From assembly GCA_964343305.1 (NCBI GenBank), contig CAYFJO010000286.1, positions 1 through 13,673 on the forward strand: a stretch of DNA of 13,673 nucleotides, given 5' to 3'. This DNA comes from CAYFJO01 sp964343305. Lineage in GTDB: Bacteria; Planctomycetota; Planctomycetia; Pirellulales; Pirellulaceae. Position numbers and translations under genes: made by a program. Of this stretch, positions 1 to 7,088 are shown piece by piece. The notes under the pieces were generated by a model. That model searched no databases. It saw only the letters and a list, made by a program, of their open reading frames with translations, and was not told the origin of the DNA. Numbering within the stretch: the stretch's first letter is position 1; each line of letters opens with the position of its first letter.

Positions 1-462
1 GCCGACGTGTTGTACGACGTGCCCGTGAAAACCAAAGACGGCTCACCCTGGACGGCTGAGTATCACGAGCACGATTACGACGCGCGTGTGGACAAGTATT
101 TGAAGAACATGACCTCGGCCGCGGAGTTTGCCGGCGAGAACGAAATTGGAATGTTAGTCGCGTTGCAGCCAGCTTTGTTTGAGAAAACACCGTTGGCCGC
201 CATCGAACAGAAGTTGCTGCTTGGGTCGCTGGTGTTTCACAAGGACGATTCTGCTGAGGAACTCGCCAAATCGTATCAGACAATTCGGTCGGGTCTCAGC
301 GACTTGGTGGATCAAGGTTCCGTGTCATTCGTCGACTGCTCACGAATCTTCGACAGCGACGCCAAGACGATGTACACCGACCTGTGGCACTTTGCCGACG
401 TCGGGCATCAAAGGTTGGCGGAGGTTCTCGAACCAAAGATCCGCGAGATCTTGTCGCAATAG
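1..462 (+). CDS. SGNH/GDSL-type hydrolase, C-terminal part (5' end outside window)
   Basis: The reading frame is open from the first base, so the gene starts upstream. The GTG at 7 is probably just an internal Val codon. About 153 residues are visible. The segment YTDLWHFADVGHQRLAEVL near the C-terminus matches the last conserved block of SGNH/GDSL esterases and acyl-hydrolases, where an Asp and a His three residues later complete the catalytic triad. Counting from the GTG at 7 these are D125 and H128. The N-terminal Ser block and the Gly/Asn blocks are not in the window, so substrate and localisation cannot be told. It ends 22 bp before the convergent TMTC-like gene, with no obvious terminator between them. 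Family call is moderately confident. It could also be a catalytically altered SGNH-fold protein of the AlgX or polysaccharide O-acetylation type. Confidence 0.72.
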   Translation, partial: ADVLYDVPVKTKDGSPWTAEYHEHDYDARVDKYLKNMTSAAEFAGENEIGMLVALQPALFEKTPLAAIEQKLLLGSLVFHKDDSAEELAKSYQTIRSGLSDLVDQGSVSFVDCSRIFDSDAKTMYTDLWHFADVGHQRLAEVLEPKIREILSQ

Positions 463-484
463 ACACTTTCTCGAAATGCGACGC

Positions 485-2113
485 TCAATCTTGCTCCAGC
501 TCTTTTAGAACTCGCGTCCAGAAGTGCAAGGCGCGGTGGTTCATATTATTGAGCTTAACCGCATTACCATAATCGGCTAAGGCGCTTTCAAGGTCACCGT
601 GCAACTCAAACAGCATTCCGCGCTGAACGTAGGCTTCATCATGATTAGGGGCCATGCGAATCACTGTCGCGAAATCGCCGAATGCGCGTTCGTAGTCTTC
701 ATCAAACTTATATGCCATGGCGCGGCAAAAGTAAGTCTCGGCACTCGGTTCCGCTTCGATTGCCTTGGTGAACGACTCGATCGCGGCTTGGATTCTTCCT
801 TGCTCGTGCAGTTCGAGGCCGAGATTGACGTGAGCAATCATCGCCCCAGGATTCTTGCCGGCGGTGTCACGCCAGAGAGTCTCCACATCCTTGTAAACAT
901 AGCACTGAAACCAGGTCAGCAAACCGAAGCACATGAGTACCGGTGAAGCGATCAAAAACACGGATCGTTGGTTTGACCCTTTCAGCTTGTCCGCTGCCGC
1001 AACAAGGATGCCGGCCATCAGCACAATAATCCCGATGCTAGCCAAGTATTGAAAGTGATCGGCGACGAACGAAAACCGCATGGGATAGACGTCGACGAAA
1101 CCGAGCGCCGGTGTGAGCGTTCCCGCAAAAAACAGAACCGCGGCCAACGGCCCATGACCAAACCGCTGTCGCTGGGACCACAGAACGAAGCACGTCGCGA
1201 AGAAAGCCAGCGGAAAAAGGTATTGCCACCACACGAATGCGCTCACTTGCCAGCGCGGATAAATAAACGTCAGTTTGTAAGGCCAGACGAGTTTCAGCGC
1301 GTAAAACCAAACGGCACGCCCCGCGACTAGAAGTCGATCGAGGGGTGACAAGCCGAGATCGATCTTACTGGTGCCGATGAGATGCGTTTCGACCCAGACG
1401 GTGATCAAGCCTAACGGAACTGCGATCACGAGCATCGGCGCGACAAGAGCGACGTCGCGCCGAGTCACCGCGCCATTTTGCCACCAACGAACGAGCAAAA
1501 TCGCAGCGGGCAAGGTCACCGTCACCGTCTTGCTGAACAAGGCACAGCAAAACAGTACCAACGAAAGTGCGTACCAACGCCACTGTTTTGGATCTTTGGG
1601 CGAATCATCGGACTTTGCAAAACGAAAAAACGCGATCGCCGACGACAGGTAAAACACCGCGGACAACGTGTTCTTGCGTTCCGTGATCCAGGCAACTGAT
1701 TCGACGTGCACCGGGTGCACTGCAAACATGGCCGCCGCCAACCAACCACCTGGGACTTTGAGCCTTTCGAGCAACACGCCCAACAAAAACGCCGCGATCG
1801 CGTGGAGCAAGATATTCGTCACATGGTAGCCCATCGGCGACAGGCCCCACATTTGATATTCGATCCAATAGGTTGTGTGGACGAGCGGGTAATACTGGTG
1901 CGTGGCGCCGATCTCAAACCAAATCCGCCGCAAGCCGTCGGCGGTCTTCAGCGTTTCGTTCTCTGTGACGTAATCATCGTCGTCCCAGATGTACCCACAT
2001 TGAGTCGCTGGGATGTAGGCAAGCAAAGTGGCAACGACCAGCGCAATGAACACGAGCGCCATGCGTCGGCCGTCCGTCTGCTGATTCGGAGGTGAATGGT
2101 TTTTCGATGTCAT
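485..2113 (-). CDS. TMTC-like multi-pass membrane protein with C-terminal TPRs (putative GT-C glycosyltransferase), downstream copy
   Basis: A 542-residue protein with a short polar N-terminus, then about ten hydrophobic helices (from about 18 to 400) and a soluble C-terminal part. The first outside loop carries W43-DDDD-YV (D44-D47), the acidic loop expected of GT-C fold mannosyltransferases. ESVAWITERKNTLSAVFYL (138-156) and FSFVADHFQYLAS (347-359) are also typical of the TMTC/PMT-like family. Three TPR-like repeats follow at roughly 424-457, 459-491 and 492-525. Eukaryotic TMTC proteins are O-mannosyltransferases that use dolichyl-phosphate-mannose. A lipid-linked sugar transferase role here is inference. 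The gene starts with ATG overlapping the stop of its upstream paralogue by one base. The TPR region is shorter than in the paralogue, which may reflect a different protein partner. Confidence 0.85.
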   Translation of the reverse strand: MTSKNHSPPNQQTDGRRMALVFIALVVATLLAYIPATQCGYIWDDDDYVTENETLKTADGLRRIWFEIGATHQYYPLVHTTYWIEYQMWGLSPMGYHVTNILLHAIAAFLLGVLLERLKVPGGWLAAAMFAVHPVHVESVAWITERKNTLSAVFYLSSAIAFFRFAKSDDSPKDPKQWRWYALSLVLFCCALFSKTVTVTLPAAILLVRWWQNGAVTRRDVALVAPMLVIAVPLGLITVWVETHLIGTSKIDLGLSPLDRLLVAGRAVWFYALKLVWPYKLTFIYPRWQVSAFVWWQYLFPLAFFATCFVLWSQRQRFGHGPLAAVLFFAGTLTPALGFVDVYPMRFSFVADHFQYLASIGIIVLMAGILVAAADKLKGSNQRSVFLIASPVLMCFGLLTWFQCYVYKDVETLWRDTAGKNPGAMIAHVNLGLELHEQGRIQAAIESFTKAIEAEPSAETYFCRAMAYKFDEDYERAFGDFATVIRMAPNHDEAYVQRGMLFELHGDLESALADYGNAVKLNNMNHRALHFWTRVLKELEQD

Positions 2114-2115
2114 CA
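2111..2115 (-). promoter_or_regulatory. TGATG stop/start overlap between the two TMTC-like genes
   Basis: On the minus strand the TGA stop of the upstream paralogue (2115-2113) and the ATG start of the downstream one (2113-2111) share one base. This arrangement normally gives translational coupling, so both membrane proteins are probably made from one mRNA. Confidence 0.8.
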
Positions 2116-3894
2116 GAATCCAGTTGGCTTCGCGACTCGATTGCGTTTCGCTTCGTTGACCATATTTTGGATCATTGTCGTTTCCTGCGGCCGGTGTCTC
2201 AGGTATTCGGCGATGTCAGCGTCAGCCAACTTGTCTTGCATGATGGAATATCGCGCCATTCCGCGCATCAACAGAAACTCTGGGGAATCCGCTGAAATTC
2301 CTTCCGCCTTGCGGTGCTCGTCCAGCACATGGTCGAGATCCGCAATCGCTTGATCATTGTCGCCAAATTCCGCATGTAATCTCGCTCGGAGCCACCACAG
2401 ATTGATGTCCGCCGAACCGGCTTCGATCGCCGCGGTAAAATCCTCCAATGCTCCGGGAAGGTCGCCACGCAATTGACGCGCAACCGCACGATTTGAATAC
2501 GCATCGGCGGGATCGTCAGTTTTCAGTTGGATCGCCGTCGTCAATAAACGGATGGCCTCGTCGAGATTTCTGTTCTCGCGAGTGTACAAATTTCCTAGAT
2601 TCGTGTAGGCAATCGCTGCCTTGGGGTTTTTGTCGATCGTATCTCGCCACAGCGTCTCGGCATCGGTGTAGATTCCGCATTGCCGCCAAGTGAGCACGCC
2701 TAGGATAGCGAGCAGCAACGACGCGGCGAAAATGAGCTGGCTCCGATGAAATCGCGGCGTAAGCTTGGTCGCGACAATCGCAGCAACCAAGACGATGATC
2801 CCAATGCTCGCCAAGTACTGAAAGTGATCGGCGACGAACGAGTAGCGCATCGGAAACACATCAACGAATCCGAGTGCTGGAGCGAGCGTCCCGGCGAAAA
2901 ACAAGCCGGCGGCGAGCGGACCGCGCCCGATTCGTTGCCGCTGTGTCCAGAGCCCTGCAATCAATGCAAAGAACGAGATCGGGAACAAGTATTGCCACCA
3001 CACGGCTGCGCTGGCTTCCCACCGCGGATAGATGAATGTCAACTCCACCGGCAACAGCAGCTTGCCCACGTAAAACCAAAAAGCCCGGCCCGCAACCAAC
3101 AAGCGCTCGATCGGCGACAACCCCAGATCAATATGCCTGGTCCCCACGTGATGCGTTTCGAGCCAGGCGGTCAGAAGCCCAAACGGAATGGCCAGCAAAA
3201 ACATTGGTGTAAGAAATGCAATGTCGCGCCGAGTGATTTTTCCAAACTTCCACCAAGTGACCAGTAACAACGCGGCCGGCAGTGTGACCGTCACAGTTTT
3301 GCTCAACAGCGCGCAACAGAACAACACGATGGTTGCGGCATACCAAGGCCAATTTGGCTTCGTCTCGGACTCGCGAGATTTCAAATACGTGAGCGCGGCA
3401 AGCAGGTAAAACACGGCCGACAACGTGTTCTTTCGCTCGGTGATCCAAGCCACTGACTCGACATGAACCGGATGCACGGCAAAGATCGCCGCCGCCAACC
3501 ACGCTCCAGGAACATTCAACCGCGACAAAACCATTCCCAGCAAACACGTAGCCAGCCCGTGAAGAAGAATGTTCGTCGTATGATAACCCGCGGGCCACAA
3601 GCCCCAGATTCGATATTCGATCCAATAAGTCGTGTGAACCAACGGATAGAATTGCGGCGTCGCCTCTGGATGAGCCCAAATCCGCCACAGCCCACCGATG
3701 CTCGTCAGCGTTTCGTTGTTTGTGACGTAATCGTCGTCATCCCAAATGTACTGACATTGCGTCGCCGGAAGATAGACAACCAACGTTAGAGCGAGCAACG
3801 CAATGGTCACTAACCACATGGATTTCGATCCCAAGGCATGCTTTCCAGAGTTGTTTTGAGCAAGATTTCTGTCCGTGGGATTTGGATTGATCAA
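2113..3894 (-). CDS. TMTC-like multi-pass membrane protein with C-terminal TPRs (putative GT-C glycosyltransferase), upstream copy
   Basis: A 593-residue paralogue of the next gene downstream, co-linear with it along the membrane domain with an offset of 8 residues. It has the same acidic first loop (W51 then D52-D55), the same block AWITERKNTLSAVFYLL, and YSFVADHFQYLASIGIIVLV before the last helices. The C-terminal part, from about residue 423 to 575, holds about four TPR-like units and is longer and more diverged than in the paralogue. A GT-C transferase moving sugar from a lipid carrier is the family-based expectation; the acceptor is unknown. The chosen start is TTG at 3894, which gives a 25-residue polar N-terminus like the paralogue's. 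No Shine-Dalgarno is evident, and ATG at 3819 (M26, just before helix 1) is an alternative. It is first in a two-gene unit transcribed away from the motor operon. Confidence 0.83.
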   Translation of the reverse strand: MINPNPTDRNLAQNNSGKHALGSKSMWLVTIALLALTLVVYLPATQCQYIWDDDDYVTNNETLTSIGGLWRIWAHPEATPQFYPLVHTTYWIEYRIWGLWPAGYHTTNILLHGLATCLLGMVLSRLNVPGAWLAAAIFAVHPVHVESVAWITERKNTLSAVFYLLAALTYLKSRESETKPNWPWYAATIVLFCCALLSKTVTVTLPAALLLVTWWKFGKITRRDIAFLTPMFLLAIPFGLLTAWLETHHVGTRHIDLGLSPIERLLVAGRAFWFYVGKLLLPVELTFIYPRWEASAAVWWQYLFPISFFALIAGLWTQRQRIGRGPLAAGLFFAGTLAPALGFVDVFPMRYSFVADHFQYLASIGIIVLVAAIVATKLTPRFHRSQLIFAASLLLAILGVLTWRQCGIYTDAETLWRDTIDKNPKAAIAYTNLGNLYTRENRNLDEAIRLLTTAIQLKTDDPADAYSNRAVARQLRGDLPGALEDFTAAIEAGSADINLWWLRARLHAEFGDNDQAIADLDHVLDEHRKAEGISADSPEFLLMRGMARYSIMQDKLADADIAEYLRHRPQETTMIQNMVNEAKRNRVAKPTGF

Positions 3895-3975
3895 TGTTTT
3901 GCAGTGAAGGGTTACATCTTGTTTTGTCCCCGACTTGCTATTCTATCGAGATCGGTGCTGTGGTGCAGGTCGCTG

Positions 3976-3983
3976 CAACGATC
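3976..3983 (+). repeat. Left target-site duplication (CAACGATC)
   Basis: Direct repeat abutting the left end of the 90-bp element, identical to 4074-4081. If the following G (3984) is counted the direct repeat is 9 bp, so the exact element edge could shift by one base. Confidence 0.65.
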
Positions 3984-4073
3984 GGCAGTGTCCTATTAGT
4001 GTGTTGGCCCGAGCCAGACTCCCGAAGTTTTCCGAAGCTTCGGAAGTCTACAACTCAAAATTAGGACACTTCC
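3984..4073. mobile_element. 90-bp MITE-like element with terminal inverted repeats and 8-bp target duplication
   Basis: The ends are 12-bp inverted repeats with one mismatch: GGCAGTGTCCTA (3984-3995), and TAGGACACTTCC (4062-4073), whose reverse complement is GGAAGTGTCCTA. The element is flanked directly by the 8-bp direct repeat CAACGATC (3976-3983 and 4074-4081). It is far too short to encode a transposase. Inside is a hairpin: AGACTCCCGAAG (4016-4027) against CTTCGGAAGTCT (4038-4049), 11 of 12 pairing, overlapping a perfect 16-bp palindrome. Ends beginning GG with 8-bp target duplications are typical of the IS1595 family, so mobilisation by such a transposase is a reasonable inference. It lies between two divergent promoter regions and may influence either gene set. 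Confidence 0.72.
4030..4045. repeat. 16-bp perfect palindrome inside the MITE-like element
   Basis: TTCCGAAGCTTCGGAA reads the same on both strands. It competes with the longer imperfect hairpin 4016-4049 and is probably the structural core of the element rather than a regulator site. Confidence 0.6.
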
Positions 4074-4085
4074 CAACGATCGTTG
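4074..4085. repeat. Right target-site duplication within a perfect 12-bp palindrome
   Basis: CAACGATCGTTG is its own reverse complement. Its first 8 bases are the right copy of the target duplication, so the insertion went into a palindrome and left one intact copy here, 67 bp before the channel gene start. It could be an operator half-site pair or simply a preferred insertion target; the sequence does not decide. Confidence 0.5.
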
Positions 4086-4151
4086 AAAAACTCCATATGT
4101 TGCGTGAGAAGGAACTCGCAGAATTCGAGACGAGCACGTAAACTAGGGACT

Positions 4152-6169
4152 ATGTACTTTAAACTAAAGTGCCCGAATTGCAGCAAGTCGCTGAAGGTTC
4201 GTGAAGAGCTGGCGGGCAAGAAGTGCAAATGTCCGTACTGCAAAGGATCGGTGGTCGTGCCCGTGCCGTCGGGCATCGACTTGGGCTTGGAAGATTTGAG
4301 CCAGTTCGAGCAAACAGACTTTGGCGAATCGCAATCGTTTGACGCACCGCAGCAGCAGACACAGCAACCCGCCGATTTCCAACAACCCACGGGTTTCGAG
4401 CAACCCGCCGTCGATCTGAACGATCCGCTGTCATTGCCAACCGAAACGCCGCTGGACACGACGCCCGCCGCGCCGGAAGTGAATGTGCCAATACAACCGG
4501 CTCAGCCACAGACGCCTGCCGCCCAGCCTCAAACACAACCACAAACTCAACCGCAGACGACGGCTCAAACGCAACCACAGCAGCAGGCAGCCCAACCGGC
4601 CAGTTCGGGAAAATGGATTGACGGCAGCAACGTGAGTTTGTTATCGGCCGGCATTATTGGTGTGCTGTTGACCGTGGCGTTTTACGGCGCGCTCTACCCA
4701 CTTCAACATCTTTACTTTGCTGAGCTGTTTCTCCAACGCGGCTGGGTGCCCTTCGCGCTGGTGTTCTTGTTCGGCTGGTCGATTGCGATTTTGTTTCTCA
4801 AGCAACGGAAGCTCGCGCGGCAACGGACGTCGATGTTGTTCGACTTGCTGCCGACCGAAATCGCCAACGATATTTCTCGCGACTCGCTCGACCAATTTGT
4901 CAAACACGTACATACGCTTCCCGGCGAACCCGGCGAAAGTTATCTGATCAATCGAATCGTTCGCGGGCTGGAACATTTTCGCGTTCGTAAGAGCACGACC
5001 GACACTGTGACGATGATGGCGTCGCAGTCGGAGATCGATGCAAACAACGTGGCGTCCAGCTACGCGCTGCTGAAGGTTTTGATCTGGGCTATTCCGATTA
5101 TGGGGTTCATCGGCACGGTCATCGGCATCGGTGCAGCGGTCGCGGGATTTGCTGGCAATCTCGAAGGCTCGGCCGACGTCGAAGTGTTGAAGGCGTCGTT
5201 GAACAAAGTCACCAGCGGATTGGCGACGGCGTTTGATACGACGTTGATCGCGTTGGTGATGAGCATCATGATCAAGTTCCCGACCAGTTCGCTTCAGCGC
5301 AGCGAAGAGGGGCTGATCAATTGGGTCGACGAGTATTGCAACGAGAATTTGCTACGCCGCTTGAACGACGGCAGCGAGGGCAAAGCGGCGATTGACGCCA
5401 GTGGCATCGATCCCAGCGTGTTCAAAGGTGCGATGGAGGCGGCGTTGGCGACGCATCAAGCCGAGCTGGAAAGCTGGGTGGAACGGCTCAAAACAATTGG
5501 TTCCACCGTGACGTCGCAAGTGGCCGAAGGTTGGGAAGAGATCAACGCGAAGATCCAACAGCAACAGCAGGAAGCGATGGCGCGGTCTCAGCAAGACAGC
5601 GCGGAGTCGATCACGCAACTCCAGCAACAGCACCAGGATCTCGCCGTTCAACTCCAAAATCGCCAGCAAGAGTTGACAGTTCAATTGCAGCAGCGGCAAC
5701 AAGAACTCGCGGTTCAAATTCAGCAGCATTTTGAAGCGCGCGCGGAAAANNNNNNNNNNNNNNNNNNNNNNNNNNNNNNNNNNNNNNNNNNNNNNNNNNN
5801 NNNNNNNNNNNNNNNNNNNNNNNNNNNNNNNNNNNNNNNNNNNNNNNNNCGGAAAAGATATCGCAGCAGCAGTTGGAGCAGGCGGCGCTGTTGCAAGAAC
5901 AGATTACGAGCATGACCAACGCCTCGATTCAACTCCAGCAAACACTTGCCAGTTTGTCGGGCCAGGCGGAAAACATGCAGACCCAAGTCCTGCAATCGGT
6001 CGCCGGTTCGACGGAAACGCTGCAAACACATTTTGGCCATCTGACGCAGGGGCTGTCGAGTTTGAACGAAGTGCTGGGACAACTTGGGGGCCAACAGGTC
6101 GTTGTCCAGCAAGTCGAACCGGAGCGGCGCGGTTGGTTTGGCCGCCGCAAGCGAAACGGAAAGGGTTGA
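4152..6169 (+). CDS. MotA/TolQ/ExbB-family channel subunit with N-terminal zinc ribbon and Gln-rich coiled-coil tail (interrupted by assembly gap)
   Basis: Proton-channel (A-type) subunit of a membrane motor. Order: zinc ribbon with C7, C10, C25, C27 and C30; a Pro/Gln/Thr-rich linker (about 45-155); helices at about 162-184 and 198-217; then the conserved MotA/ExbB pair, helix 3 (about 309-333, GFIGTVIGIGAAVAGF) and helix 4 (about 357-375, SGLATAFDTTLIALV); then a long Gln/Glu-rich coiled coil ending in a basic tail. The chosen start is ATG at 4152, right at the zinc ribbon; upstream codons back to TTG 4083 look non-coding. Before the gap the frame starts at 4152; after it the frame continues from 5852 (EKISQQQLEQAALLQ) to TGA at 6167-6169. 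Total length cannot be fixed, but is about 636 residues if the gap edges overlap. The ExbD-like gene follows 3 bp later. The zinc ribbon and linker are additions to the usual ExbB plan; their role is unknown. Confidence 0.88.
5750..5849. other. Assembly gap (100 N)
   Basis: A run of exactly 100 N, probably a placeholder length, lies inside the Gln-rich coiled-coil part of the channel gene. Both edges carry the same 7-mer CGGAAAA (5743-5749 and 5850-5856). Merging on it restores one open frame across the junction. Confidence 0.97.
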
Positions 6170-6172
6170 CCC

Positions 6173-6985
6173 ATGGCTCGCAGGAAACCTGACGAAGGCG
6201 ACGATGTCTCCTTGTTCCCGTTTCTCAGCATTCTCGCCTGTGTGATCGGTACACTGACGCTGATGATCTCTGCCCTGGCCCTCGGCCAAATGGACACCGA
6301 CGCCTTCGTCAGCGCCGAACAATACGAAAAGGCTCGGCGCGAATTGGAAGAGACGGAAAAGGACGTCGCGGAATTGTCCGTCAGATTGAAGAAGGCCCAG
6401 GCATCTACGTCAACCGACTATGATGCAAAGCGACGTGAGCTGGCGGAGCTTCGCGAGAAGCTTGAGCAACTGCAACAAAAATATGCCGACGCGTTGGCGG
6501 AAGCCGGCAAACCGCAACCCGCCGTGCAAATTCCGACTTACAACGCCTCGATTCAGCAGCAGATTGATCGATTGAAACAGCAACTGGTGCAACTCAAGGT
6601 GCGTGTGGCCCAGTTGGAACAGGAAGTCGCGCTGAGAAAGGATCCACCCAGTGAGTCCGACATTACCATTTTGCCGAGCGGCAGTGGTGTGGGCTTTGAT
6701 CCGGTGTTCGTCGAGTGCGCCAATGGATCGGTCGTGCTGCACAATACTCCCACGCCCAAACGCATCGTTTTGACGGAATTGGCCCAGGACGCAACGTTCA
6801 CTCGGTTGTTGACGGACGTGGCGCGATCCAGGAAAAAGTCGATGATTTTTCTCGTTCGACACGATGGCGTTTCGTCGTGGCGGACGGCCCGCGCGATGGC
6901 CAGCAGCCGCGACGCTCGCAACGGGAAGCTCCCGGTCATCGGTCAGGGTCGAATTGACCTGAGGTATTTTCATAAGAAGACGTGA
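6173..6985 (+). CDS. ExbD/TolR-like single-pass coiled-coil subunit lacking the membrane Asp
   Basis: A 270-residue protein with a charged N-terminus (MARRKPDEGDD), one membrane helix (about 15-38), coiled coil (about 45-110 and 125-155) and a C-terminal domain (about 170-265) with FDPVFVECANGSVVL, IFLVRHDGVSSWRTARAMA and GKLPVIGQGRIDL. This is the ExbD/TolR/MotB plan: N-in helix that plugs the A-subunit pentamer plus a periplasmic domain. At the position of the ExbD proton-carrying Asp (PFID in ExbD) it reads P16-F17-L18-S19, so Ser replaces Asp. The start ATG at 6173 is 3 bp after the channel gene stop, so coupling is likely. The next gene is a related protein that keeps the Asp. A heteromeric B-subunit partner is the inferred role; direct homology searches would strengthen the assignment. 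Confidence 0.78.
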   Translation: MARRKPDEGDDVSLFPFLSILACVIGTLTLMISALALGQMDTDAFVSAEQYEKARRELEETEKDVAELSVRLKKAQASTSTDYDAKRRELAELREKLEQLQQKYADALAEAGKPQPAVQIPTYNASIQQQIDRLKQQLVQLKVRVAQLEQEVALRKDPPSESDITILPSGSGVGFDPVFVECANGSVVLHNTPTPKRIVLTELAQDATFTRLLTDVARSRKKSMIFLVRHDGVSSWRTARAMASSRDARNGKLPVIGQGRIDLRYFHKKT

Positions 6986-6998
6986 TGGACAGGATTCA

Positions 6999-7060
6999 TT
7001 GTGTGCCACTGGCTCTGCCAGTGATGCCCCACGGGCACTGGCAGAGCCAGTGGCACACAA
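6999..7060. repeat. 25-bp perfect inverted repeat (stem-loop) inside the motor operon
   Basis: The arms 6999-7023 and 7036-7060 are perfect reverse complements over 25 bp, with a 12-base loop (7024-7035). The core motif is GCCACTGGCTCTGCCAGTG. No T-run follows, so it is not a standard terminator. It sits in the 103-bp spacer between the two ExbD-like genes. It could slow RNA decay, partly terminate transcription, or be a dispersed repeat of the kind common in planctomycete intergenic DNA. Confidence 0.9.
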
Positions 7061-7088
7061 GGGATGCTCGACATTACGGAAACATTCG

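Noticed and set aside
3935..4141. Small plus-strand open frame upstream of the channel gene
   Set aside because: It runs through the MITE-like element and has no protein-like character.
4083..4151. N-terminal extension of the channel gene from TTG 4083
   Set aside because: The 23 added residues are unlike any domain, the start lies in the palindrome flanking the MITE-like element, and ATG 4152 begins directly at the zinc ribbon.
6173..6985. Frameshift or sequencing error as the cause of the missing Asp
   Set aside because: The helix and flanks are intact and in frame, and the codon for S19 lies in clean sequence; a simple error would need to change a single codon without other damage.
6999..7088. 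N-terminal extension of the second ExbD-like gene
   Set aside because: It would translate the hairpin arms; ATG 7089 gives the normal short charged N-terminus before the helix.
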